From Rotaria sp. Silwood1 (Eukaryota; Rotifera; Eurotatoria; Philodinida; Philodinidae), in contig CAJNOP010000008.1 of the NCBI GenBank assembly GCA_905250075.1, positions 3,730,941 through 3,794,940 of the forward strand: 64,000 nucleotides of DNA, in the 5' to 3' direction. Below, piece by piece: positions 34,830 through 63,173 of this stretch. Position numbers and translations under genes: made by a program. The stretch's first letter is position 1. The number at the start of each line of letters is the position of its first letter. The notes under the pieces were generated by a model. It had not been told where the DNA came from. It made no database searches and saw only the letters and a program-made list of their open reading frames with translations.

Positions 34830-35700
34830 AAGAGTAGCTCAAAGTATGTAGCAGTCGTTCCAAAGACACTGACTTATGTTTTAAGTACGTCGAATTACTT
34901 AAGTATTTGAAACTCGGAAGTCGTTTGTAGTAACCTGAAGTAGCTTAAATTAGTTTTATATAGTTTAAAATATCTCAAAGTAATTCAACACATTCGACAC
35001 GATGGATCCCACTGGTGGGACCCACCATATTTTAACAGGAAAATGACTAGAAAAACACTTTCTTTTCCTTTTTCTCGGATAGAAGGTTATGTGTAATATA
35101 TCATCTGCTCTCTCCGCTATTGTTTGAATTATTTATTGCATAGAATGGTGTTTCTCGTTGAAACAACCCAGACAATAAAATTTGTCACAATCAGAGCAGA
35201 AGGTTTCCATTTTCTTTGCTATCGCATTACTTGCTTCTCTCTAAAAGCTCAAAGAAAAGGAAGGGTCGGACCACGATGTCCGAAGACGCTGTGCTGGCTG
35301 CTACGAGGAAATCAAACAACAACAATCAAGAGAAGAAAGTAATGCGATAACAAAGAAAATGGAAACTTTCTGCTCTGTTTGTGACAAATTTTATTGTCTT
35401 GGTTGTTTCAAAGAGAAACACCATTCTATGCAATGAATAATTCAAACAATAGCGGAGAGAGCAGATGACATATTACACGAAACATTGTACCCGAGGGAAA
35501 AGGGAAAGAAAGTGTTTTTCTAGTCATTTTCCTGTTAAAATATGGTGGGTCCCACCGGTGGAACTCATCGTGTCCAATGTGTTAAGTACCTGTAAGTAGC
35601 TCAAATTATTTTAAAGTACCATAAATTACTTCAAAGAAACTTTAAGTCTCTTAAAATAATCAAATTAACGTCAAGTACAAAAGTATGGTAATTCCCATCA
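34830..35700. repeat. Degenerate AAGTA/TTAAA tandem-like repeat around the piggyBac insertion
   Basis: Both flanks of the element at 34989-35581 are made of loose repeats of AAGTAnCTnAAATTA-like words (e.g. GAAGTAGCTTAAATTAG at left, AAGTAGCTCAAATTATTTT at right). The similarity is irregular, so the unit length is not well defined. The transposon seems to have landed inside it, at a TTAA. Confidence 0.45.
34989..35581 (+). mobile_element. piggyBac-derived foldback element with transposase C-terminal zinc domain
   Basis: Ends are inverted: CACATTCGACACGATG at the left, CATCGTGTCCAATGTG at the right. TTAA follows the right end, and a mutated TTCAA stands at the left. The arms, about 34989-35235 and 35330-35581, are near-perfect reverse complements around a ~95-bp loop. 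Frame 35242-35436 on the plus strand encodes a peptide with RRRCAGCYEEIKQQQ and then CSVCDKFYCLGCFKEKHH before a stop. This is the CxxC...CxxC...CxxC...HH pattern of the C-terminal cysteine-rich domain of piggyBac/PGBD transposases. The left arm encodes the same CSDCDKFYCLGCFNEKHH block on the minus strand. The element thus looks like two transposon 3' ends joined head to head, with no catalytic domain, and so non-autonomous. Confidence 0.8.
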
Positions 35701-36264
35701 TGACTTGCTCTGTTTTACATTATCGCTCTAGAGTTGTGTTTTCATACATACTCCATAAAATAAAGACACACGAATAACAGTTTTTTGTAAACGCTGATGC
35801 AATTCAAAATTTTCACAACTTTCTTTCTATCATCAGAACTCAAATTATTTAAAAGGTTTAGTTTTTCTTTGTGTCACATCGTTTGATTATTTGTTTTTAA
35901 CAAAAAACAAACTTTCATAGTCATTCATTAAGTAGATTTCCTAGTTATTATCTTATATTTAAATTGTAGCGTTCACTGTTTATTTTATTTTTTAATATAA
36001 AAATTAAATAATTCTTTTTTCGGCTCACTAATTTTTTGGAAAAAAAAAGAACGTGCTTATTAAGAAGATAATGTGCACAAATATTATAATAATTTTGAAA
36101 TAAAAACAAGAAAATTAACGAGAACCGGACAAGTAATCAGAGAAAGCATAATAATAACATAGGCACATACACACAAACACAAAGAATTGAGTCGAAATTT
36201 GATCAAGAGAAAAACAAAAAATGCACACTGATGACACAATAAACGAAAAACAAACGTATTTTTT
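35701..36264. other. Non-coding 3' flank of the NBEAL gene
   Basis: Very AT-rich, with several poly-A/poly-T runs; no frame of interest. Confidence 0.5.
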
Positions 36265-36270
36265 TTTATT
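36265..36270 (-). terminator. Candidate polyadenylation signal of the NBEAL gene
   Basis: AATAAA on the minus strand, about 93 bases past the stop codon. Confidence 0.45.
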
Positions 36271-36362
36271 ATAAGCGAATAAAACTGAATTAAATCTGAC
36301 ACATGGAATTAATAATAGTAATTGCCAAATAAATAATAAGGAATGTATGTCTTTTTTCACAT

Positions 36363-52747
<16,385 letters not shown>

Positions 52748-52989
52748 CGTTGTCGAACGTTTTTGTTTGTTTGTTTTTTTCTTCTAATGCGCCCAAGCGC
52801 AAAAAAATCGAAGGGACGGGGATCAAACAAATTTATATCACAGATCTAAAAACTAATTGATGGAATTTATTATATCTTATTCATATAAAGAATGAAACTG
52901 ATACATGTATCTTTTTTTTTTTTTTCTTTTGTAAAATAATAAAATAACAATAGAAGAGAAAAGTAAGAGAAAATCCCTTTATAGAATGT
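52748..52989 (-). other. Spacer between SRP19 and NBEAL
   Basis: 242 bp between the SRP19 stop and the NBEAL ATG, both on the minus strand. It contains a long T/A run and, just before the NBEAL start, a GCATTAG acceptor-like word. The short distance would allow co-transcription. Confidence 0.45.
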
Positions 52990-53454
52990 CTAACGTTTTT
53001 TGCCCTTGCCTCCACCTTGTTGATTTTGTTGTTGCTGTTGTTGATTTCCACTACGTGTTTTTAATTTTGGTATCATTTCAACAAGATAAAATAATAAATC
53101 ATCTTTTGTTTTAAATTGTTCTTTAACTAATGATTCATCAGCATTTTTTAATTGCACACGAACACGACCACGATATTGCGGTTCACGTGATTCTTCTCGA
53201 CAATATAAACGATTCGATTCTACAATAGCTTTTAAACCAGCATTCTCTAAAATATCACGTATTTCATTAACCGATGGATTGTCGACAGCTTTTGATTTGC
53301 CAACACGACGACCTTGTGCTCGTGTTTTTTTTGCATTTATATAAGCCGGATAAATACAAACAAAACGACATTGATCAGCATGTGTTGCCGAATTTGGAAA
53401 AAATGCTTGAGTATTACGTTCTCGTTGCGATATTGATGAATAACTAGTTGCCAT
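52990..53454 (-). CDS. SRP19: Signal recognition particle 19 kDa protein
   Basis: Single coding exon, 154 residues (human 144). The family core is clear: DQCRFVCIYPAYINAKKT, then QGRRVGKSKAVDNPSVNEI, LYCREESREPQYRGRVRVQL, and FYLVEMIPKLKTR, each matching human SRP19 in order. The C-terminus is Gln-rich then GGGKGKKR; Lys-rich tails are usual for the family. SRP19 binds helices 6 and 8 of SRP RNA in the nucleolus and enables SRP54 binding, as part of the particle that targets secretory proteins to the ER. The ATG follows directly on an acceptor-like TTTTCTGTTTTAG. The next gene on the same strand begins 242 bp downstream. Confidence 0.95.
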   Translation of the reverse strand: MATSYSSISQRERNTQAFFPNSATHADQCRFVCIYPAYINAKKTRAQGRRVGKSKAVDNPSVNEIRDILENAGLKAIVESNRLYCREESREPQYRGRVRVQLKNADESLVKEQFKTKDDLLFYLVEMIPKLKTRSGNQQQQQQNQQGGGKGKKR

Positions 53455-53470
53455 CTAAAACAGAAAAAAA
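53455..53470 (-). promoter_or_regulatory. Splice-acceptor-like site abutting the SRP19 ATG
   Basis: Read on the minus strand, TTTTTTCTGTTTTAG ends exactly at the ATG, leaving no leader after the AG. This fits a spliced-leader acceptor or the end of a 5' UTR intron. Confidence 0.45.
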
Positions 53471-56400
53471 TATGTTTTTCTATGCTTATCGGCATTTATA
53501 ATCTATATTTCAAAAAAAACAGAAAAAAGAGCAAATGAGTATTGATGAGTCATTCACAATTATAAAGAACAAGGTAGGATAAAAAAAAACAAGTAGGAAA
53601 AAATAAGCAAAAAAATTGATATGCCGAGTGAGTCATTTCCAATTATTGCCTAAATATATACATATCTAACACGTTTATTTTCATTTTACAAAGACAATTT
53701 TGAAGTAAAACAATTACAAACTTTTTTCCAGATGAAAATAAATATACACGAAAGAAAATGGGTTTATGTTTAACTTATAACTTTTCAAAATTCAAAATAA
53801 AAATAAAACCCTTTTATCACAAACACAGACACATTGTGCCAAACAATGTTTTATTTTTATAATGATCATCGAAGTTCTGCTATTGTCGTTATTCTTGCAA
53901 TTAGAAGAGCAAATAATAAAATAGAAAGTTTGTATCAATAGAGATGATTAATTGTTAAATTTCAAATCATAATAACATTCTATTTGATCTTCTAAATGAA
54001 ATTTCAATAAAAATATATTTTAATTCTTTTTTACACAATGTTCTTTTATTTCTTACTTAATATTCAATATAAATTTAATGGATTGACTTCACCTCAACTA
54101 AATACATAATCTACTTTTTGAAAAGTATCATTCAGAATTGTATAGTTGATACAAATAAATATCAATAATGAATTACAAATATTAACATTGATTTTTTGTG
54201 TTTTAACTTATTAATAAATATTATCATATTTTAATAGTTGAATTAATTGACCATAAACTTTAATATTTTCAAGTTAGCAAACGAGAATTTGGATTAAATA
54301 GATGATTGAAAAATAGAAGTGTCATGAATTGAAACTATTTAATCACTAAAAATGAATTAAAAACAAACTAAAATAGAATATAAGATCGCGTTGAACTGTT
54401 TGACAAATTTTCATAAAATTTGATTGTATTCATTTATTTCTTTTTTTAAATATCTAAAAGGAATGAAGTATATAGGTTAGATATTTGTATCCCTTCTGTG
54501 CAATAGATTCTAACAGACCTTGTTGATATATGATCACAAACTGTATATCAATAAATGTCTGATTATGATATATGAACTACTATCTTATTTCATTTCTCAA
54601 GAATTAAGTAAAATAATCGCGAAGAAATACGATCAAAAATAGATTGAATAAAACAATCGACATATGATTAGCAAGAGACGCTACATCGTGTTTCACATTT
54701 TAATTCGCAGGTATTGATTGTACTAACAGCTTCTTTTTATGATACAATCAATAGATACATTGATTCACAATCAAATCGAAATTATAATTGACTATGAAAA
54801 TAATAAAAAAATTTTCATTTCGAAAATTAACAAACTATTTCTATGATGTTCCTTTCCTGCTTCTAGTAGATTCTTATGAAACTTAGGATAAGATTGTCAA
54901 TGTCACAACATATTTTATCTACTTATTTTAAAGTGGACATTAAATCAATGTAATATGTTTACAATCGATCTTTTTTTTTCTCTCATGATCATTTAATATA
55001 ACAATTTAACAATCAATTTGATATTAAGAGACTCATATTAATGTCCGCTTATGTTTTTTTTTAAAATAAGAAAATCATAATCTCAACTTACTATTGAATA
55101 TAAATAATAACAATGACTGTGACATTTCGTTGTCGTCGTCTTTGGTGATGGTGTCAAATTGTTAAAAAAACTCGTGTTCGAGAAAAAGAAAATATTAAAA
55201 AGAAAGCATCGTCTATCTGTGACATTTATGAAGATGAATCGTGTCTATTTATATCCTTTTATATTTTGTATATTCAAACATATCATTAAGATATCAACAC
55301 ATGCTGACCGACTTCTCACCGTATAAGACGCTTTGTCTGGATAGAAAACATTCTATGCTTATGACTATTAATATACAATAGATGTGAAACCCTTGAAAAT
55401 GAAATATGTGTATTTTTTATAGTCAGAGCGAAGAATAGTGAGTGTTCAAGTTCAAGCGTGCGATGAAGTAGAAGAAAAGATGAGATATACTTTGAACAAG
55501 CATAAGCGAACATTAAAAAATTTGTCAGTGCGAGCGGATTACATAAGGATATTTCTTTTTTTTTTCTTTTTATTCTTATATATATGTTGCATAGGAAACA
55601 TATATTTAGAGCAATTTAAAATTTATCCTAAAATTTCAATCTCGCCTGTACCATGTGTATGTATAAGGAAACTTGGATCAAAGCTGAGCGTTCACATTAA
55701 ATTGAACGAAAAGCAAAAGAAAGGAGACAATAGCCTTAGACTGAATGAATAAAATATGAGCATGTAATCGTTCAAATTGGCATTGAGGAAAATATCTATG
55801 GTAAATATTAATATGAATTCACAATATTGTTTATTAGTTTATAAATTTCTAAATAAGCTACCTCATTGGATAATGGCATGTGCAGGAATTGATGAACATA
55901 TATAAATAATACAGATGGACAGATAGAAGGTTAATCAATAGAAAAATTAAACGAATGTCAGTAAAGCAGTACATCACGAATGAGTAATATTCAGCAGATG
56001 GTTAAATAATATAAGTCACCCATTATAGTGTATAAATCATTTGAGAAGAGATGGATAGATATTTATTAAACTCTTCTTCAGAATCCTTCTTCAGATCAAC
56101 GACATTCTATTCAATAATTTGTTTAATTGGTTAAAGCACATGAAAGTGTATGAGGACTGCAATATCGTTAATCTGTAGAAACAACCTTCTTCAGATTAGA
56201 CACTCCTTAAATGCAAATTACTGATACAACACTGTATGTATATGATGATGAAGCCATGTACGTCATCTGAATAAGTATCGTTTATTCGAAAAAAGAAATA
56301 AATATCTAAAAAATTTATTTAATCAATAATAAAACGAAAGAAAAAAAAACGTCTAATTATTATTTCTATCTGATTCAATTGATAAACAACGGAAAATAAT

Positions 56401-56599
56401 AAAACTCAATTTCATATTCATGTAAGAATACAACGATGAGAAAAAAAATATCGACGTATGAATCTTTATGGATAGGTTAAAACAAATAACCAATAAAAAG
56501 AATGCATGAACCTCTACATTAAATTATCATGGAGTCAAAATGATCACGTACACACAGCAAGTATAAAAGCGAAGTGAGAAATGTTAGAACTTGTTTTTT
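53471..56599. other. Intergenic upstream of SRP19, no gene seen
   Basis: Very AT-rich, with poly-A/T runs. A short inverted pair is visible: TTTTAAAGTGGACATTAA near 54930 and a related TTAATGTCCGCTTA near 55040, in opposite orientation. A small frame at 55438-55752 is not protein-like. Confidence 0.5.
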
Positions 56600-57777
56600 A
56601 TTTTATCTTTAATCATGTTTTAATCAATTTACGTAATATTCGCTTACAGATCGATCTATTGAATTGAAATTAGTATATGTATAATCAATCATCACTATAG
56701 TAATATTCAGCTATGTAGGAGATTCATGGTTGCCTATTCATTATTAAACTATCACAATCGAAAGATCGAGGGATCATCCATTGAGAACTCTTCTTTACAT
56801 TTTTATTTTCCTTACATTTCAAAACTTGTTTAGAGATTGGAATTATAAAATTTTCAATTCGGTTTCTTAGATCAATATCAATTATACAGTTACTATGTAT
56901 AATATGTCGTATGATTAAAATTGACAAGTTTATCGAGTAGAAGAAGTAGAGACATATAAAATACAAAATCTGATATGGATGATAGATGTTCAAGTATAGA
57001 GATATCAAATAGATCAAAAATTTATATCTGATATGTTTCTCATTGGTGGACATTGATCAAGTATACCAGGAGTTGAATGAATTTTCAGAAAATGCATAAG
57101 AGACATAATATGCTTTGAATATTTCACTAAATATGTTATTATCTATGTACAAAAATCTTGGCAGTCTATCACAATCTAAACTTGTTCAAATAGATGATTG
57201 TTTGTTGTCTAATCAGCATTATTTACAACTGACAAGATCACAATATCTTGAGATTGTAACATTAAAATGACTCTTGATAATTTATCTACACCATCTCTTG
57301 TATACATAGTTCTAAATAGATTCACTCTTAGACTTAGCGATGAATTGTTGCTTAATAAAAGGATACAAATCTTACTCTCTACTAATATCAAGCTATAGAA
57401 TTCATTTTCATTTTGTACTTACAAAAGATATTAACTTGATTATTGTATTAGTTCAAAATCCTTTATTCATCATTCTATACATCATGAATACACAAAGCAA
57501 AGATATATATATATACAACAGTATTGCAACATATCCTGATATGTGTATGCATTATAATTGAATGGCAACCAGTTTTTATATGAATCAACATCATCTTATT
57601 AAACTTTTCAAGTTTATCTAAAGAAAGAATAGATGATGCTTGTTAACAATCTACGAGATGTAGTATGAGTGTGAAAGAGAGAAGAGAAGATACACTAACA
57701 CCTCTCACCCACACTCTACTCAATTATGAATATATCAAAGTGATTCTACATTGAGACTGATCAAATTGTATTTTCAC
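56600..57777 (-). repeat. Long dispersed repeat, copy 2 (inverted partner at 33002-34700)
   Basis: The reverse complement matches copy 1 from its first bases (GAAAATACAA...GATCAGTCTC) to about 34640, and more weakly beyond. It lacks about 500 bases present in copy 1, the junction falling at about 56873 between ATTGAT and CTAAGAAACC. Both copies carry stops in every long frame. Confidence 0.75.
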
Positions 57778-60613
57778 GAAAGTCAGATATTTCCGGTGTG
57801 GTTGTGAATTTGAGTGGAGCTAAAGAAAAGATGCACTTCCACGCAGATCTTCATCCTTATCATCCACGTATATTACAGACGTCGCAAACGAAAAGAGCTA
57901 TCAACTCTACCCATACTGACAAACAAAGTGATGGAAGAACTTGCACTGTTTAATGAAACCAATCAGTACAAGCAATGACCCAATGCTCCGTTGAGCATCA
58001 TTAACACAAAAGAATTCGAAAACGTCGCATCATCACAAAAAGATACTTGCAAATGAACCACTGTAGAAGTTTACTGTCTTAAAACTAAATTTAAACATTA
58101 TTTTTGCACTGTTACTCCTCTATTGACTGGGTTGCTCTCTCTCTCTCTATCGAGTTTTGATCGAACGTGGTGAAACAAAACAATTATCACTAGAAAAACT
58201 ATCACTATTTCGTAGTTTCTTTTTCTTCAATACTTTTTCGTCGTTACGAGCATCGATTTTATGCAAATCTATTTGTTTGCCTCGTGATTACGATTGAATA
58301 TGAGAAAAAAATTATCGTATTGTTTTCTCAGACTACAGATTTTGAGAATAATCTTAATATATGATCTACCAAGTCAGTAGTCACAAGGTGGATGTGTTTA
58401 GACGAAAATCACTCAACCACTCATGATTCATCGATAGATCTGAATCTTGCGAGCAACACATCACTCATTTCTTGACGAAAATCCTGGAGATCAAACGAAC
58501 TTTCAGTTTAGTAAGATAATGTTGAAAAGAAATGACAGAAAACAAGTTTTTCAACAGCTACAGTGATCAGTGATCCATTGTTTGTAATTTTAGAATTGGT
58601 TTTAAATACGTGAACTAATTGTATTAGTTACATCAAATTCTTTATGTTAAATTAGTTTTCTTCATAATTTGACAGTACGCTTTCTTCACATATTAATAGG
58701 AAGAAAACAGTTGAAGTAACAACGTATCTTGACTGTTGCAATAGACCTCTTATGATCGAGCTGCAATTGGATAATTTACTGCTATTAATATTTGTCATTG
58801 ATTGTGTCACTTGACTTTTACAACCGAAGCTATTAGATAACATAAGAATTCAGAATTTTTTCTTTGAAGAAAATTTTTTTATCGAATCACTTATCCATTT
58901 GTCGTCATAAGTAAATTACGTTCTATCCAGTAGAAGAGTTGCAGTTATGATCAGTAGTAACTGGAATCTGGACTAAGATTGCCTGTATAAATAAGATGAA
59001 TACAAAGCCCATTTCAAATAGTCATGTAGTAGAGCTTTCAAAGACTGCTTGAGTGATTTAGAGAGTTTGATGCAATCTTTTTCATTTTTTACGTCGTATG
59101 GTCATAAAATCGTTAAGACCGTAGTTAATTCCTTGTTTGAGTAGAAAATTAATGTTTTTATATCAAAATGGATATATCTCTTAATGCCGTTTATTTCCTG
59201 ACGAACATGATCGATTATTTCTGTTATAGCAGAAGTTTGACTTAATGCCCTCGTACGTATAATACATTACATCTTCGCAAGTTCTGATTCATCATAGTTA
59301 AAACATTTTTTGATAAAAATATATATCTCATCGGTCAAATCGAGAAAAGTATCATCCGATAAATTTTTCAAATTAGAACCTAACTGACATTTTACCACTG
59401 ATCAATATGAAGATAAAAAGATTATATTATGTAGACTATGATTATTGCTCCTATTATTTGCCTTTTGTATCACCGTGGAGATTATAATAATCTTCTCAGC
59501 GATTTTTGTCCGATGTTTTATCCGTTCTATTTAATGAAGATCGTAATTTCTATAAACAACATAAGATATAGGTATCACTTTGCCATTAGAGCAGTGCAAG
59601 TCTTTTTGAGAATGTTTATTCTAATTATAAAACAGCTATGTTGACAGTACGAGGGTGCGAATAAAGATACTCTGAATCTTCACTGATACTCACACCCACA
59701 TCCTACATATAAAATACAAAGATGTATTTAGAAAACTCTATGGTTTGCAATTGTAGTTCACAAGTTTGTGTAAAGTAATTCTCAAATAAATTTAAGCAAA
59801 ATAAATTAAATTTATTATTTATTATCTACAAAACACCTAGACTATACCAAGATATAGTATAGTTACTTCGCTCAGCTGGAAGGATAAAAATAAAATGTTA
59901 CTCATAATACGAGGAGAATTAGTGAAGCTTTGAAGGATTTATAAATGCAAAATATTGCTTTTTCGATTTCAACTTGTCACATATTTTACAATTATTTAAT
60001 ACATAAATAATTTTGAATAGGCTTTTATATATTGGACCGTTATCAAAGTATGATGATAAACTAATAAATCAACAATAAACTGAACTGCAGTATTTTACAT
60101 TAGTCATCAGGGTAAAGTAGATTTATTTTCCTTTATCGGATAAGGTAAAGTATATATATATATTGCTGTACTTGCTAACAATAAAGAAAATGTACCACTC
60201 GAAAAGGTAAGAAATGACATCACATAACGATGATAACCAAAAGCAAGCGAATATAAGATTTTGAAAACAAATTGGTTGATGACGACTTTTTACCTTTGAC
60301 TTTTTTATCTTGTATTATGAAAAAATACAAATTTGAAGAAATTTTTGCCTGAGACTCGATTATCACAAATAATAAACATCAATCTATAAATATTGTCAAT
60401 CGGTAACAATTTGCAAATCTTTTTCTTCAAGAAAAATCACTCATCTAATTGAATTATATATAACATATGAATAACGTTTTTGTTTTTCGCATTCTATTTT
60501 TTGTAGTTGATGTCTGTGTTTCTTTTTTTTTGATCGATTATTTTGTGTGATTTGGCAAAGAATTTTCAATATCTGCATTATTATTTAACTATAAATCCAG
60601 TTAATATTTTCGA
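57778..60613. other. Intergenic, possible gene relic near 57860-58140
   Basis: Mostly featureless AT-rich sequence. Around 57860-58140 the plus strand has protein-like blocks (RRRKRKELSTLPILTNKVM, then NTKEFENVASSQKD) broken by stops, which may be a decayed gene fragment. A CT dinucleotide run lies near 58135-58150. The last ~100 bases are T-rich and end in an ATCCAG acceptor-like site 13 bases before the next ATG. Confidence 0.4.
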
Positions 60614-63173
60614 ATGGATTTGGAATTGACATGTTTCAATGTATCTTCTTCATTACCAACAATACCAGAAATCAATAATATGACATATATTCATAGTCAT
60701 TCATATTACAATCCGAGTGGAAAAGCAATATTTCAATTAATTTCATCATCATTAACTAGCTTGACTTTTTCTATAGCTGATGTTCGATCATTTTTGAAAC
60801 TAGTCACATCAAACGACATCTTATCATGGGATTCTTCGACCATTGTCAAGTTAAAACCGATGACATCGACTATTGTCTATACTAGTGTAGTTTTGGCTCT
60901 ATTCATTTTACTTTCAGTGATATTTTGCATTAGTTCTTGTAGCAATTGTTGCAAGAGTGAATACGATAAAGTGAGTATTTGATATTGTTTCGAACAATGA
61001 TTAATTAAGTCTTGTCAATTTGTCTTTTACTTAAAGAAACACAAAAAAAAGAAGAATCGAAATTGTTCGGGACAATGTTGCTGTGTTGTATTAATATTGG
61101 TAATCGGTTTAATTGTTATTGGTCAAATGATTCTTCTTACCTATCAAATAAGAAAAGCAAAACTTTTTCTCGATGATTCAGTTAAAGAAATCAATCAAGA
61201 AATTTATCCAAAAGAAGTTTCGATTTATTTAGAACATCTACTCTATCAATTAGAAAAACTTGATCAATATACGACACAAGGTAATTTCGATTATCAAAGT
61301 ATTTGTTTATTTTATTTACTTACATTGAGAAACAAATCATGATTCAACTGGATTGTTTCTTCTATTGTTCTATCAGCTGATAAATTAGTCGAATGAAAAT
61401 TGCATCATTTATTCGGTAGTATATTCATTAAACTATTGCCCATTTCGAAGCATAATGTACTCTACTATTTTTGTATAACGTTTGATAGGAGCATGACAAA
61501 GATTCACGGTTTTCATTATTCATAAAAACAAGTCTCGGAACTATCAAAGTCAGCAATGAACCAATCGAGTCAGTTCTTGGTGGACATGTTTGAAAACAAT
61601 ATTCTAAAACCATTTCTTTCTCTATATCGACTTGTAATCTGACTAGTTTATAAGAAAAATTCTTTTCTTTCAATGTACACAAGGCCGATATTTCTGTTTA
61701 GTTTTGCTCAAATGCTTTAAGACTTTTTCTGTGACTTAAATGCGAGCCAGTGGATCTGAGATCGACTGGAACAGTAGCTCGGCGAAGGCGATTTGCCATA
61801 CTGCTTCAAATAGTGATATTTATTATTAGGCCTCACCTAATATGACACCGTTGTCTCAATACTTTTGAAGATTCACAATCTGTCTTCAAGTAACGGAAGA
61901 ATTGACATTTCAGAAATATGGAAATAATAGTGTCAGATCAGTTGAAACTTAAAAATGAATATCACCATTGAACTTAGCATAATGAATTATCTCAGCATAG
62001 TTGCTTTTCCGAGTGATCTCAGATCAATTTGTTGAGATCGAAAATCTCGGAAAAAGTCTTAGAAGTATTCAACGGAACAAACTAGAAATGTCGATCTTGT
62101 GTAGATCGACAGAGAAGAATTAATCCTATCGATAGGTCATATTACAAGTCTTAATCGAAGGAGAAATGACTTCAGAATATCGTTGTCAAAAATCTTCATC
62201 AATAACTCACATAATCAATCATGTGGTAATTAACCAAATTTTGATATAGTTCGATATTCCCGAGACTTCTTTCTTGAATGATGAAAACCACAGACGTTTA
62301 TGATGTTCCTATGAAAAGTTACTGAAAAAATAACGAAGCATATTATATATTGAAATAGATAATAATTTTGAGTCAAATCCAAAAAAATTTCAAAAAAAAA
62401 TGAATTGAAATGAAAAAAACTTCGACTTTTAGTTGATTCTATTGTAATCAAGGCATCACAATCACTGTTCGTCAAAGCATTTGATCAAATACTGCGAGAA
62501 AAATATTTTTTTGACGAAATTCGTCAATTGGTGATTTATAGCGATTTACATATTAAAGAATTGGAAGAACTCATTAATCAAGAAACAAATTTATTACCAG
62601 AAGCAATGGTTCTTTTTCAAGATATCAAAAATGATAATCGAGAAATGATCAATTATTTAAAAATGCCATTACAAGAACCATGTGATTATGCGAATGGAAA
62701 TGATACAGAAGTCATCAGTATAGTTGTCGAAGCATTAGACCTTGTTCATCAACAAATGAACAAATTGATTGATAGAATTCGCAATGATTTTCTTAGTCAA
62801 ATAACACCATGGCCAAATGCAATGTTAATGAATAAGACTTTGGAAGATCAAGTTCGATGGTATGTTCGTCTTGTGGTAACAATTCTTCTCGTGCTGATTA
62901 TCATTCTTGGTCTTATCCCAATAGTTTTCTTTATTCTCATTATCATGTGTCGAATATGTCGCAGGTAAAAATATGCTGTTTTTATCAGAATGACGACTAG
63001 TCTATAGAGTAAATGTTTATTCCTATCCTTAAATCATTTCTCTGTCTACTTCCTGTTTTTTTTATCTCATGATAAATTCGAGTTTTCAAAACTTTTTTTT
63101 GTGGTTTTCAATACTCAAACGCTACAGGCATCATGAAAAAAGTAAAACAGTGGATTTTATTTCAGTCAACTAA
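60614..63173 (+). CDS. Prominin-like membrane protein with three TM segments
   Basis: Exons 60614-60970, 61037-61280, 62433-62964 and a proposed last exon 63128-63173 are in phase; 392 residues. Order of parts: N-glycosylatable N-terminus (CFNVSSS, NNMTYIH); TM1 (about 87-108); a Cys/Lys-rich cytoplasmic link (SSCSNCCKSEYDK, then NCSGQCCC); TM2 (about 136-157); a ~185-residue helical outer loop with EEL/EDQ heptads; and TM3 (about 345-370) ending MCRICRR. TM1, Cys cluster, TM2, large loop, TM3 is the layout of the first half of prominin (CD133), which normally has five TMs and about 850 residues. No signal peptide is visible, so a 5' exon may be missing. The last exon, adding HHEKSKTVDFISVN, is my choice by phase and acceptor. 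If it is wrong the gene could run past the window. A 1.15-kb intron splits the outer loop. Confidence 0.6.

Noticed and set aside
36084-36360. Two overlapping hydrophobic frames after the NBEAL stop
   Set aside because: They arise from AT-rich 3' flank and poly-T; no ATG context or conservation, and they overlap the 3' UTR of NBEAL.
54923-55077. Inverted GTGGACATTAA / TTAATGTCCGC pair
   Set aside because: Too short and AT-rich; could be chance, no second copy seen in the window.
55438-55752. 104-codon open frame on the plus strand upstream of SRP19
   Set aside because: Translation is low complexity, with a poly-Phe stretch from a poly-T run, no recognisable domain and no splice context.
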